From NCBI RefSeq assembly GCF_900109345.1, contig NZ_FNZN01000001.1, positions 441,883-505,882 of the forward strand: DNA of 64,000 nucleotides, written 5' to 3'. The translations under genes were made by a program, and so were the position numbers. Of the stretch, positions 36,691 through 47,300 are shown piece after piece (position 1 is the first letter of the stretch; each line of letters begins with the position of its first letter). This stretch comes from Maribacter orientalis. GTDB lineage: Bacteria; Bacteroidota; Bacteroidia; Flavobacteriales; Flavobacteriaceae. The notes under the pieces were generated by a model that had not been told where the DNA came from, ran no database searches, and saw nothing but the letters and a program-made list of their open reading frames with translations.

Positions 36691-37860
36691 TTACCAAATT
36701 TTCTTATTTATTAGGTTATATACTCCCAGAATTGGACCTATGGCCAAGGGAATAAAAAGTAGATAAATAGGGATGATGTTTTGAAGTAATCCTAAGAGTT
36801 GAATACTTAAAATTGTTATAGCAAATCCAATACAGTTCACCAATGTTAATGCTGTTCCTTTTAGTTCGGGTGTGACTGAAGAAGCAACGAGATTAGAGAA
36901 TTGGGGTGAATCGGCGGTAACAGCAATTCCCCATAAACACCATCCTAATAAAAAAATAGGCGTAGGCAACGCTAATAGAAAAGGAGAGACTAAGCATAGT
37001 AACCCAGATGTCGATAACGCAATCGTCGCTACTTTTTTACTGCCTATTTTTTGTGATACCAACCCGCCAAAGGCACAAGATGCCCCACCGAGAGCTATTA
37101 TAATACCTGTCCATAACGGTACAGAAATTTCACTATCTGTTTGTCTATTAAACCAAAAGATAGCTACCGGGGTAAATGCCCAAAAAGCATATAATTCCCA
37201 CATGTGTCCGAAATACCCGAATGCCGCTTTTCTGAATTCTAAATTTCTAAAAAGTTTAGGTCCTGCATCTAACTTTAAAGAGGGGCTTATGACCCTAAAC
37301 GGACCATTAGGAACTAAAATATACAGCAGTAAACCTCCAATTGCCGTAATACTCGAAGTTATTTTTATAACACTATCAGGGTGATTACCCCAAGAGGTTC
37401 CATTAATTAAAAATGGAAAAGCAGTACCTAAAACTAAAGCGCCCACCAAAAAGCCCAATGCTTTTCCTAATCCTTTTTCATAGTAATCAGCAGCTATTTT
37501 CATCCCTACAGGGTATATGCCAGCAAGAAAAAAACCAGTACTAAATCGCGCAAGCATAAGTTCGAAAACACTAAGATTAGGTAAAATTAATAACAAATTA
37601 GAGAGCGATGCTAAAAATGCACAAAGCATGAATACTCGAGATGGCGAAAATCTGTCGGCAATCATTAATATACCGAATAACAAGGTGCCGATAATGAAAC
37701 CAAACTGAACCGAGGATAATACATAGCCAATTATGTCAGCACCAAAATCTAATTTTTTTGTTAATGATTCTAATATGGCATTACCAGCAAACCAAGTCGA
37801 TGTACAGGCAAATTGAGAAAGTATTATTATGGGGAGAATATGCGATTTTTGCTTCACCAT
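36691..37860 (-). CDS. MFS transporter
   Basis: A 389-residue carrier with about twelve hydrophobic helices. Features of the major facilitator fold are LLFGILMIADRFSPSRVFML between helices 2 and 3 (variant of the Gly-Arg loop motif), LARFSTGFFLAGIYPVGMKI in helix 4-5, and a duplicated half from about 205. The substrate is not recognisable. Its ATG is 1 nt after the stop of the propeller-NTF2 gene, so it is co-transcribed with that gene and with otsAB upstream; a role in exporting or importing a sugar or compatible solute is an inference from context. Confidence 0.87.
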   Translation of the reverse strand: MVKQKSHILPIIILSQFACTSTWFAGNAILESLTKKLDFGADIIGYVLSSVQFGFIIGTLLFGILMIADRFSPSRVFMLCAFLASLSNLLLILPNLSVFELMLARFSTGFFLAGIYPVGMKIAADYYEKGLGKALGFLVGALVLGTAFPFLINGTSWGNHPDSVIKITSSITAIGGLLLYILVPNGPFRVISPSLKLDAGPKLFRNLEFRKAAFGYFGHMWELYAFWAFTPVAIFWFNRQTDSEISVPLWTGIIIALGGASCAFGGLVSQKIGSKKVATIALSTSGLLCLVSPFLLALPTPIFLLGWCLWGIAVTADSPQFSNLVASSVTPELKGTALTLVNCIGFAITILSIQLLGLLQNIIPIYLLFIPLAIGPILGVYNLINKKIW

Positions 37861-37861
37861 A

Positions 37862-39385
37862 TCAGTGTAGAAAGGTGACTTTAGCTATTTTACCATTCTC
37901 TACTTCATAAATAGCCACAGCACTATACGAATTTCCGTTGGCAGTTATATATTCCTCATCAATAACTTTATTACCTAAAACGATTCTATTCTTTACTGCA
38001 CAATTTAAATCGATGGTTGATTCAAAATAATCTGTATAACTTTTTCTCATTTTATCAATACCATCTGTTCTTAACTCACTCGACGGTCCATATACTTTTG
38101 CATCTTCTGCGTAAAAATTTAAGAATGCGTTGATATCTCTGGCATTGTAGGCATCAAGTTGTTTTTGGACTATAATTTCTGGGTTCGTAGTTGTTTCTGA
38201 ATCTCTAATGAAAGACATACTTTTTATGAGTCCGTCAGTTTCATAAATAGCCACTTGTTGGTTTTGCTTTCCATCTATAGTAACTACCTCTTGGTCAATA
38301 ACGGTAGATCCGATACGTATTCTCGAGGCTACTTTGACTTCTATTGCGGGTGTTTTTTTGTAGAAAGCCTTATAATTCTCTTTCAATTTTTTTCTTCCTA
38401 TGTACAGCGTATCCCTTGGGAAATTTTTGACCACTACATCTTCAGAAAAGCATGCAGCAAATGCTTCCAAATCTCGTGCGTTGAATGTTTCTACTTGTTT
38501 TTCTATGATTTTATCAGGTACATCTTTAGAAACGAAGGTTAAGTATTTGCCATTTGGACTAATTGCCAACCTAGTTATTCCAAGTACTTCCTTTTCTTTA
38601 AATTCAAATAAAGGTTTCCATTCTTTGTCCCTTAATGGATTGAATGATATTAGAAATTTATCATAAGCTGTTATTAAATTTCCATTCTTAGTCCAACATA
38701 CGTCTTCAGAAGTATCAATTAAAGGTATAATTGCTTTTGTTTCCAATGATATTGGATTTAACGAATTTACCATCGTAGATTCCTCGGCTTTAGAAATATA
38801 ACTTATCAGATTGCTATTTGGAATTTTATGTAATGACCTACCTACATTTTTCTGAACAGTATAGTTTGTATTGTCTTTTAAATTAGAAACCACCAAATCC
38901 ATTCGGTTATCTATTAAAACCGTACACACTATAATATTATTTGAATACCATACATGATAACCTACTTTTAAATCATTTAAAACTATGTTTGATTTACCGG
39001 TCTTTAAATCATACTCATATAGGCGTTGCAATCCATCTTCATCTAAACGAATGGCAGAAATCGCCTCTTTTCCAGGAATTTTTAATGGGGAATATTCACT
39101 TCCTTTAGGTGTATTGGTTATCCATACAGAGGTACCATCCTTAATCGTATAAAGAACAATATCCGTTTGCAGGTTTCTACTAGAGGAAAAAATAATTTTA
39201 TCATTATCAAAGAATGAAGGCTGGTTATCATAGCCTTCATTATTAGAGATATTGATAATAGAGTCAATTCTTAAGTAATCATTTTCCTGTTTTAGTTCTG
39301 CTAAGTATACTTCTGTGCTTTGTTGCGTGAAAGCAGTTAGACAGCAAAAAATACTTAAGAGAATTGTAAAACAATTCTGTTTCAT
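37862..39385 (-). CDS. Exported TolB-like propeller protein with two NTF2-like domains
   Basis: From the ATG at 39385 (chosen because MKQNCFTILLSIFCCLTAFTQQ is a signal peptide; upstream ATGs overlap or abut otsAB) the product is 507 residues. Residues about 25-285 resemble a TolB/WD40-like propeller (QPSFFDNDKIIFSSSRNLQT, EYSPLKIPGKEAISAI, LAISPNGKYLTFVSKD). Two tandem SnoaL-like domains follow: about 295-385 (VETFNARDLEAFAACFSEDV) and about 395-507 (LDAYNARDINAFLNFYAEDA). This combination is unusual to me and no function can be named. It lies between otsAB and the MFS gene in one operon. Confidence 0.75.
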   Translation of the reverse strand: MKQNCFTILLSIFCCLTAFTQQSTEVYLAELKQENDYLRIDSIINISNNEGYDNQPSFFDNDKIIFSSSRNLQTDIVLYTIKDGTSVWITNTPKGSEYSPLKIPGKEAISAIRLDEDGLQRLYEYDLKTGKSNIVLNDLKVGYHVWYSNNIIVCTVLIDNRMDLVVSNLKDNTNYTVQKNVGRSLHKIPNSNLISYISKAEESTMVNSLNPISLETKAIIPLIDTSEDVCWTKNGNLITAYDKFLISFNPLRDKEWKPLFEFKEKEVLGITRLAISPNGKYLTFVSKDVPDKIIEKQVETFNARDLEAFAACFSEDVVVKNFPRDTLYIGRKKLKENYKAFYKKTPAIEVKVASRIRIGSTVIDQEVVTIDGKQNQQVAIYETDGLIKSMSFIRDSETTTNPEIIVQKQLDAYNARDINAFLNFYAEDAKVYGPSSELRTDGIDKMRKSYTDYFESTIDLNCAVKNRIVLGNKVIDEEYITANGNSYSAVAIYEVENGKIAKVTFLH

Positions 39386-39410
39386 TTCTAATTGATTCAT
39401 ACGAATGGAA

Positions 39411-41624
39411 CTAGCGTTTTTCGGCAAAACGTTTCAAAATTGAACGAACATTTTTAGTGTTGTCTACAAAGTATTTTGCTTGTGTTTTCTGCCGACCAAC
39501 CTTTATGGTAACTGATTCTTTGGGTAGTTCTTGAAACATAAATTCATCAGTCCAATCATCACCTATTGCAAAAACAAAATCATAATCGTGTTCGCTATAA
39601 ACCCGCATAGAAGCACGACCTTTATTGACATTGCTGCTCTTAATTTCCATCACTTTATTTCCATTTAAAACACTCAGGTCATCATTTGCGATTAGACTGG
39701 TAAGTACGGTATTTAGTTCTACGGATCTCTTCTGACCGAAATCGGGGTCTGTTTTTCTATAGTGCCATGCAAGAGAGTAGTTTTTTTCTTCAATAAAACT
39801 ACCTGGTGTGCGATCTACAAAAGACTCAAGAACAGGTAATATTTTTTCCATCCAATCTTTCTTTACATTTTCGAGCATTCTAAACTCTTCGCCACCCTGA
39901 GAAATCCATACACCATGTTCTACGATCATATTGTATTTTTTAGGTAAGAACCATTCTGTAAATGTTTCTTTGTCTCGACCACTAATTAAATACATATCAG
40001 TGTTTTCTTGCGAAGATATTTCGTCTAAAAGTCGATACAATTCTTCATCTGGCGATGCTTTTTGAGGGTCATTATGAAAACCTGCAAGGGTACCGTCATA
40101 ATCTAAAAATACCAATCTTCTTTTAGCTTTCTTGTAATCGGTCATAACCGTATTCATTAAGTCTATAGATAGGCGCTTCGTTTGGTATGTTTGGTCTTTT
40201 TGTTTTTGATTAATCAAAGAATTCATGAAGTCATTGGCCCATTTTTCAACATTATAACGTTCCAATCTCTTTTGTAATACCGTATTTCTTGCTATTTGTT
40301 CTTCTTTTGGCATATTGATAGCTTCATTTAGAGAATCTGCTATTTGCTCAAAATTATTGGGGTTGATTAGAAGTGATTCATTCATTTCATTAGCAGAACC
40401 GGCCATTTCACTCAAAATCAATACACCAGTTTTATCGGTTCTTGTTGCAATGTATTCTTTGGCTACTAAATTCATTCCATCTCGTATTGGTGTCAGCCAT
40501 GCGATATCAGACGATGTGTAAAGGTCTATTAAATTTTCGAAAGGCATAGATCTATAGAAATACCAAATTGGTGTCCAGCTTACTGTAGAAAGTTCTCCGT
40601 TAATACGGCCTACTAGTTCATCTATCTCTCTTTTTAATAATTGATACTGCGGTACGTTGGATCTAGATGGTACAGCAAGAATAATTAAACGCACCTTTTC
40701 CTTATAGTGAGGGTATTTATTAAGGAAGTACTCAAAAGCTTTAAGGCGTTTAGCAATTCCTTTTGTATAATCTAATCTGTCAATTGATAAAAAGAATTTG
40801 GCATCCGGAGCAGATTTTTTATGCGTGTCCAATCGTTTTTGTAATTCAGATTTTTGTTCTTCACTACGTTGTGAATGCTCTTTTGCTGCTTCACTGAATT
40901 TTTTATAATCTATTCCCATCGGGAAAGAATCAACTTTAATGACTCTTTCGTCCAAATAAATGTCATTAAAACTTACCTCTAAACCTAATAGCCTACGTAC
41001 AGAACTAAGAAAATGACGTTCATAGTCGTAGGTATGAAATCCTATTAAATCTGAACCTAGAAGTCCTAATAGGACTTCTTTACGCCAAGGTAGTGTTCTA
41101 AATATCTCGTATGATGGAAAAGGAATATGTAAAAAGAAACCTATGGAAATATCTGGTCGTTCGGCCCGCACCATTTGTGGCACCAACATTAACTGATAGT
41201 CATGTATCCATATAGTATCCTCGTTATCTGCTTTTTCTAAAATAGCATCTGCAAATTTTTGATTTACTGCTTTATAGATTTCCCAACTTTCTAGCTCAAA
41301 TTCTGAATATTCTAAAAAGTAATGGAATAAGGGCCAAATGGTTCTATTACTAAATCCATAATAAAAACCATCAACTTCTTTTTCGGTCAAGTTAACTTTA
41401 GAAGAACCATGTTCGGCCAAGGCACTATCTATTTTTGAAATTAATTCTTCAGGAATTTCCTCGTCCGTTAGTCCGCTCCAACCGATCCAAAGGCTATCAC
41501 CACCCGAATGAACAGATTTCATTCCGGTTGCCAAACCACCTACACTAGGCACCGCAGTAATGCCGCCATTGCTAATTTGCAATTGAACGGGTAGTCTATT
41601 TGAGATAATGATAGTTTTAGCCAT
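39411..41624 (-). CDS. otsAB: Bifunctional trehalose-6-phosphate synthase/phosphatase
   Basis: A 737-residue fusion making trehalose from UDP-glucose and glucose 6-phosphate and then removing the phosphate. The GT20 synthase part (about 1-470) has SNRLPVQL, GGLATGMKSVHSGGDSLWIG, WIHDYQLMLVPQMVR, FFLHIPFPSYEIFRTLPWR, and LSIDRLDYTKGIAKRL. The HAD phosphatase part (about 495-737) has VFLDYDGTLAGFHND (nucleophile Asp), LISGRDKETF, EHGVWIS and AIGDDWTDEFMF. Both halves look intact. It heads the operon with the propeller-NTF2 and MFS genes and is divergent from the GH15 gene, giving a trehalose synthesis and probable turnover locus. Confidence 0.95.
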   Translation of the reverse strand: MAKTIIISNRLPVQLQISNGGITAVPSVGGLATGMKSVHSGGDSLWIGWSGLTDEEIPEELISKIDSALAEHGSSKVNLTEKEVDGFYYGFSNRTIWPLFHYFLEYSEFELESWEIYKAVNQKFADAILEKADNEDTIWIHDYQLMLVPQMVRAERPDISIGFFLHIPFPSYEIFRTLPWRKEVLLGLLGSDLIGFHTYDYERHFLSSVRRLLGLEVSFNDIYLDERVIKVDSFPMGIDYKKFSEAAKEHSQRSEEQKSELQKRLDTHKKSAPDAKFFLSIDRLDYTKGIAKRLKAFEYFLNKYPHYKEKVRLIILAVPSRSNVPQYQLLKREIDELVGRINGELSTVSWTPIWYFYRSMPFENLIDLYTSSDIAWLTPIRDGMNLVAKEYIATRTDKTGVLILSEMAGSANEMNESLLINPNNFEQIADSLNEAINMPKEEQIARNTVLQKRLERYNVEKWANDFMNSLINQKQKDQTYQTKRLSIDLMNTVMTDYKKAKRRLVFLDYDGTLAGFHNDPQKASPDEELYRLLDEISSQENTDMYLISGRDKETFTEWFLPKKYNMIVEHGVWISQGGEEFRMLENVKKDWMEKILPVLESFVDRTPGSFIEEKNYSLAWHYRKTDPDFGQKRSVELNTVLTSLIANDDLSVLNGNKVMEIKSSNVNKGRASMRVYSEHDYDFVFAIGDDWTDEFMFQELPKESVTIKVGRQKTQAKYFVDNTKNVRSILKRFAEKR

Positions 41625-41727
41625 AAAAGAGATTTTTTTGCTACTTCTTGATATTTATTTCTCTAAATTTCGGAAAAAAGGAGGCCAATAGCAATTCAAA
41701 CCTCATATGAATTAAGATTTTTATTGA

Positions 41728-43530
41728 ATGGATAATTTAGACTACGGAATAATAGGAAATTGTAGAAGTGCGGCGTTAGTATCGAAGACAGGTAGCATCG
41801 ATTGGTGCTGTTTACCAGAATTTGATAGTCCGTCTGTTTTTGCAAAATTGTTAGATGAAGAAATAGGAGGGAGTTTTGAAATTAATGTAGATGCTACGTA
41901 TAACATATCTCAAAAATATGAGCCTTTTACTAATATTTTAATAACCTCGTTTAAATCGGGAGAAAATCATTTTGAAATACATGATTTTATGCCACGGTAT
42001 AGAAAGGAAGAAAAATTATATCATGCCCCGCCGGAATTAATTAGATATTTTAAACATATATCAGGTACGCCTGAGTTTTCAATTACATATGATCCCAAGC
42101 TTGAATACGCAATAGGAAAAACTGAATCTTTTATCAAAAAGGACTTTGTTGCAAGTCTAACCCATGATGTGAAATTCGACACTATTTTTCTGTATTCATC
42201 TTTCGATAAAGAAACAATTGTAAATAGCGGTAAAATTAAACTTAAAGAAGATGGTTATATTTTAATAGGATACAATGAAAAGCTGTTATTGCCAACCACT
42301 GACAGAGCTTATCTTGATTTGCAGAATACGAAGGTATACTGGTTAAATTGGTCAAATTTAACGCCAACCTATAAAAAGTTTAACGAAGAAATATCTAGAA
42401 GTGCCCTTACCTTAAAACTCTTAAGTTATGACAAGACAGGGGCGGTTTTAGCTGCTGCGACAACATCCTTGCCTGAAACTATTGGCGAAGTACGAAACTG
42501 GGATTATCGCTTCTGTTGGATTCGTGATGCCTCTATGGTTATTAAGGTCGTTTCAGAATTAGGTCATAAAAATATTGCACGGCGATATCTACAGTTTATT
42601 ATCGATTTAATACCCGATAAGGCAGAGAAACTGCAAATCATGTATGGTATTAATAAGGAGAAGAAGCTAACTGAGGAAACTTTAGATCACTTGGCAGGTT
42701 ATAAAGGTTCTAAACCGGTACGTGTTGGTAATGCTGCCTATCACCAAAAACAGAATGATATCTATGGAATATTGATGGATGTGATTTATGAACAAATGGT
42801 GAAATTTAGTATCGACATTGATAATGGAGAAGACCTTTGGGCGATTACAAAAGGAATCGTTTGGATTGTGAGTAACAATTGGAAAGATGCTGATAAGGGA
42901 ATATGGGAGTTCCGTACAGAGGACAGACATTTTACCTTTTCTAAGGTATTATGTTGGACCGCTTTGGATAGAGCTATCAAAGTAGCAGAAATGTTAGGAA
43001 AAAAACATAAAATTGAGAAATGGGAACCTATTCGTGCAGAGATATGGCAAGATATTTATGATAATGCCTGGAATGAGGAGGTAAAAGCATACACACAATC
43101 TTATGGTTCTACAGAGTTAGATGCTTCTGTATTGTTAATGGAATCTTATGGCTGTGTGAATGCCAAAGATGAACGGTACATTAGCACCGTACATGCAATT
43201 GGTAAAGAGTTAAATAATGATGGATTGCTATATCGATACAAGAACGAAGATGACTTTGGTTTACCGTCATCATCTTTTACCGTATGCACATTTTGGTATA
43301 TAAACAGCTTGTTTAAAATTGGAGAGCGTAAAAAAGCACTAGAGTATTTTGAACGACTATTAACTTATAGTAATCATTTAGGTCTCTTTAGTGAAGATAT
43401 TGATTTTAAGACCAAAAGATTATTGGGAAACTTCCCTCAGGCCTATTCACATTTGGCATTGATTGAATGTGCAATCAACTTTTCAAAAAAAGAAAGTGAA
43501 GATCAAATGTTGGAATCATTAAGGGACTAA
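41728..43530 (+). CDS. Glycoside hydrolase family 15 protein (probable trehalase or glucoamylase type)
   Basis: A 600-residue cytoplasmic enzyme (no signal peptide). An N-terminal beta-sandwich (about 1-230; YGIIGNCRSAALVSKTGSID, CLPEFDSPSVFAKLLD) precedes an (alpha/alpha)6 barrel. This has RNWDYRFCWIRDASMVIKV near 256 (substrate-binding and aromatic residues), KGIVWIVSNNWKDADKGIWEFR with Glu acid candidate near 392, and the C-terminal DGLLYRY..EDDFGLPSSSFTVCTFW with a second Glu region. Bacterial GH15 proteins of this length beside otsA act on trehalose or short alpha-glucans. Divergent placement from otsAB supports trehalose turnover, but substrate specificity is not proven. Confidence 0.88.
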   Translation: MDNLDYGIIGNCRSAALVSKTGSIDWCCLPEFDSPSVFAKLLDEEIGGSFEINVDATYNISQKYEPFTNILITSFKSGENHFEIHDFMPRYRKEEKLYHAPPELIRYFKHISGTPEFSITYDPKLEYAIGKTESFIKKDFVASLTHDVKFDTIFLYSSFDKETIVNSGKIKLKEDGYILIGYNEKLLLPTTDRAYLDLQNTKVYWLNWSNLTPTYKKFNEEISRSALTLKLLSYDKTGAVLAAATTSLPETIGEVRNWDYRFCWIRDASMVIKVVSELGHKNIARRYLQFIIDLIPDKAEKLQIMYGINKEKKLTEETLDHLAGYKGSKPVRVGNAAYHQKQNDIYGILMDVIYEQMVKFSIDIDNGEDLWAITKGIVWIVSNNWKDADKGIWEFRTEDRHFTFSKVLCWTALDRAIKVAEMLGKKHKIEKWEPIRAEIWQDIYDNAWNEEVKAYTQSYGSTELDASVLLMESYGCVNAKDERYISTVHAIGKELNNDGLLYRYKNEDDFGLPSSSFTVCTFWYINSLFKIGERKKALEYFERLLTYSNHLGLFSEDIDFKTKRLLGNFPQAYSHLALIECAINFSKKESEDQMLESLRD

Positions 43531-43729
43531 CGTAGTTTGAATTTTAAAGAGCTCTTATTTATTACGTTAACTCCTATAAGAGATTTGTAGGAGTAAACGA
43601 GTTTATGACATGAATATGATGAGGGACAAATTTGAGTACATGACGCATAATAGCTGATTTTAGTTTATAATTTTGATTTAACTACTTGTGTGTAATTTGA
43701 AAATTCCTACACATCATTTATCTTTTTTT
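43531..43729. other. Intergenic region after GH15, weak hairpin only
   Basis: No gene is seen. A 7-bp inverted repeat ACTCCTA/TAGGAGT (43570-43594) could form a hairpin downstream of the GH15 gene, but no T-tract follows. Traces of resemblance to porP may extend into this part but are too weak to claim. Confidence 0.35.
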
Positions 43730-43772
43730 ATTAAATAAACACTTTGTATCCTGTTGTTTTTCCTACAGGATT

Positions 43773-44030
43773 GTTGTCTATAGTCCTTATGGACAATGAA
43801 ACGACCCGTTACATTTACGAACGCAAGGTCGCATATATATGCTTTTACAGGATATGATTTTTGTCAAATAACTGGTATTTAAACCATATGATTTTTTGCC
43901 TTACGTGAACGGGGCACCAGTATATTCGGGTATCAATACCATGTTTTACTATGATAATGATTTTGGAATCATAACCAACTATAAAAAAGACACAACTATT
44001 GCTGGTTATATAAACTTTAGCATTAAATAG
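43773..44030 (+). pseudogene. Decayed porP/sprF 3' fragment
   Basis: The plus strand aligns with the 3' part of the intact PorP/SprF gene downstream (roughly its bases 48434-48696). The best block reads PYVNGAPVYSGINTMFYYDN and ends INFSIK-stop, matching RYVNGAPVSLDINTMLSFDN and INFSIK in the intact protein. Nucleotide similarity (for example GTTACATT...GCAAGG.CGCATAT) continues upstream through an in-frame TAA at 43869 and small deletions to about 43773, possibly 43730. It lacks a start and most of the gene and stops before the last strands of the barrel. It is a relic of an earlier adhesin/PorP module or of a partial duplication. Confidence 0.8.
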
Positions 44031-44299
44031 CAAATTCAATGACACTTTATAGTTATACCGGGTAGTAAAAAAAATAAATTTTGAGTACGTCTCAGTTTAA
44101 GATAAGAATAATTAAAAAAGAATAGAATTAAGGTCTTGGCAAGAAATGTTGAAAAAATTATCAACTAAAAAGAACTGTCTTTTTAATCGTATATACAATA
44201 TTTGAATGCACAATCTTCCCAAATTGATCTTTACACAACAAATTATAGCACTTATACATCTTTAAATTAAACATAATACGTTTTATGTAGGCATAATAC
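44031..44299. other. AT-rich leader region upstream of the T9SS substrate gene
   Basis: No gene is seen. The region is strongly AT-rich and leads to a candidate -7 box at 44300. There are no convincing repeats. Confidence 0.35.
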
Positions 44300-44307
44300 T
44301 ACATTTG
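44300..44307 (+). promoter_or_regulatory. Putative -7 box (TACATTTG) of the T9SS substrate gene
   Basis: TACATTTG fits TAnnTTTG exactly and is 92 bp upstream of the ATG, which would give a long 5' leader. The same ACTACATTTGA context occurs upstream of the HxlR-type gene near 62931. No strong -33 TTG is seen at the ideal spacing. Confidence 0.35.
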
Positions 44308-44399
44308 ATTTTGTAAGAATTTATAAGTTTAAGAGTATAACATAGTAAAGAAATATACTACAAAATTTAAACCAACCAATATTTTAAATATCGTAAAGA

Positions 44400-47300
44400 A
44401 TGAAAAAAAACACTTTTTTAACTTTTGTAATTGCCCTATTATGTTTTTCGGCATCTTGGGGTCAAAGTACGGTCACGGTAACTTCACTTACCGATGATAA
44501 CACTTCAGGAACATTGCGTTGGGCGATGGATATTGCCAATACCGATCCCAATATCAATGAGATAAATTTTGGTAAAGGGCTAACTGGTACAATTACCTTA
44601 ACCTCTAACCTTCCCAATGTCAGTAGTAACCTGACAATTTCAGGTACCGGAGCGAACAATATTATTATTTCGGGTGATAATCAGTTTAAAATGTTTGTTG
44701 TCAATACTGGTTTTGTTTTGGATATCTCTGGATTTACATTGACCGGTAGCGCAAGTGGTCCTACTAGTTCGGGAAACATTTTCCATGTCTCTAGATCAAC
44801 TGTAAATGCTAGCGATATAGTATTTACCGGCATAACCAATAGCACACCATTTGTGTCTAGGGAAGGCACTTCTGCATTAAATATTTCCAATTCTACATTT
44901 AGTAACAATTCAGCCACTTTGTTTAGAAGTGACCATGGTTCTACGCCTAATACAACCTCCGATACTGAATCGGACTATACCAATAGGATTACTGTAACGG
45001 GATCTACCTTTAGCTCCAATACGGGTATCATATTTTATACAGAGCGATATGTAAAAATAGATGATTGTATTTTTACTGATAATACCAATCAAATAGGATA
45101 TTTTAGAGGACTTAATAGGTATCAGGTTTTAAACTCCACGTTTACAAACAATACGGGCTATCAATTATTTTCCTTTTATAGTGCGATAAATAACGGTTGG
45201 GGCGAAGGAACACTAGGAACCAATAACACGCTTTTTGACGGCAATACCTTTATCGGGAATACGGGAACCATTATCAATCCGGGTGGGAATTCAAAATATG
45301 ACAATAAAACAACCATTTCCAATAATACTTTTGAAAATAATGGAAATAACTATAGTGGGAATCCGATTGTAGTTTCTGGAAATTTATTGTCAAATTTTAT
45401 GACATCCATTATCCATTCACCTAATGATGGAACGGTATCGGTAACCATGAGCAGGCCCGTTTTTAATTCTGATTTAGGGTCTGGTGCATTGGAAGCCAAT
45501 GACTTTCAATTTGCACTTTCTGGTGGCAATGCTACCTTAGGCTCCTCTTCACCGACTAGTATATCTATTAGTGGCAATACATATGTCTTAGGAATAGATA
45601 TTGTGGGCACTATTTACGGAACGGAGGAGCTAACTATATCCCCATTAGATGAGATTTCTATTTATGATGTGGATGTGAATAGAGCAAGTATTGCACAGAA
45701 TAATGGTACAATCAATTTAAGCTTTTTGGATGATGACGAGGATGGAGTTGCCAATTACCAAGATCTTTGTCCAGATACACCAGCTGGAGAAGTTGTTGAA
45801 GCCGATGGTTGTACCGATGTAACTAAGCCACTTGCTCCAATTGGATTCAAAAGTACTTCTGGTCCATATAAAATTCATTTAGAATGGGATTCTAATACAG
45901 AAGATACAGTAGGATATCACTTATATGGAGGTACCGATGAAAACTCCTTGCCTTTGGTTGCAGACCTTTCCCATTTTAGTTATTATGAATTTAACCATAC
46001 GGGTTTAACTGCCAATACTACTTATTATTATAGCCTAAAGGCCTATGATTTGGCTGGTAATGAAAGTGTGTCCAGTACAATTATATCTAATCAACCTGAC
46101 CTACCCTTTATTTGGGATGGACCAAAAATAATTGTAGAAAAAATATCCAATACTGATTGGACACAAGCGGAGAATCAAGATTTTTTAACTAATAATGTAA
46201 TATTTACAAGAGCTGATAATAATAGCTTGTTCAATATTGCCAAAGAAGCTAGTTACGATGATTTTGATTATCAATCTCCTATAGATACCGAATGGGCACA
46301 GGGTACCACTGCAGATTTTGGAGCACTTACTTTTTCACCTTGGGCATATGATATGTCATTTATAGAATGGTGTCCACCTTGTTTTGAAAATAGAGATTTT
46401 GTACTTCATCTTATTACAGATGATATCTATATTGATGTTAAAATTCTATCATGGCAAGATGGTGGTATGGGTGGTGGTTTTAGTTATGAGAGAAGTACGG
46501 CTAGTCCTGACGAAGATGGCGATAGGGTAAAAGATAGTTTAGATAATTGCTTAGGTACACCAGAAGGAGAAACGGTAGATGCTAATGGATGTTCAGACAG
46601 TCAAAAGGATGCAGATAACGATGGTGTTTCAGATGCTAATGATACCTGTGCCGATACGCCAACAGGAGAAACCGTAGATGCTAACGGTTGTTCGGACAGC
46701 CAAAAAGATGGGGATAATGATGGTGTTTCTGATGCTGATGATACCTGTGCCGATACCCCAACAGGGGAAACGGTAGATACAAACGGATGTTCAGACTCTC
46801 AAAAAGATGCAGATAACGATGGTGTTTCAAATGCTATTGATACTTGTGCCGATACTCCAATAGGGGAAACGGTAGATGCAAACGGATGTTCAGACTCTCA
46901 AAAAGATGCAGATAATGATGGTGTTTCAGATGCTATTGATACTTGTGCCGATACTCCAACAGGGGAAACCGTAGATGCTAACGGATGTTCGGACAGCCAA
47001 AAAGATGGAGACGCCGATGGTGTTTCAGATGCTATTGATACTTGTACCGATACTCCAACAGGAGAAACGGTAGATGCAAACGGATGTTCAGACTCTCAAA
47101 AAGATGGGGATAACGATGGTGTTTCAGACGCTATTGATACCTGTGCCGATACTCCAACAGGAGAAACGGTAGATGCAAACGGATGTTCAGACTCTCAAAA
47201 AGATGGGGATAACGACGGTGTTTCAGATGCTATTGATATCTGTGCCGATACTCCAACAGGGGAAACCGTAGATCCTAACGGATGTTCAGACTCTCATAAA

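Noticed and set aside
36872..37384. 170-codon plus-strand ORF inside the MFS gene
   Set aside because: It is antisense to a clear transporter frame and has no family features.
43845..44045. Minus-strand small ORF
   Set aside because: It is antisense to the porP/sprF relic, which explains the sequence far better.
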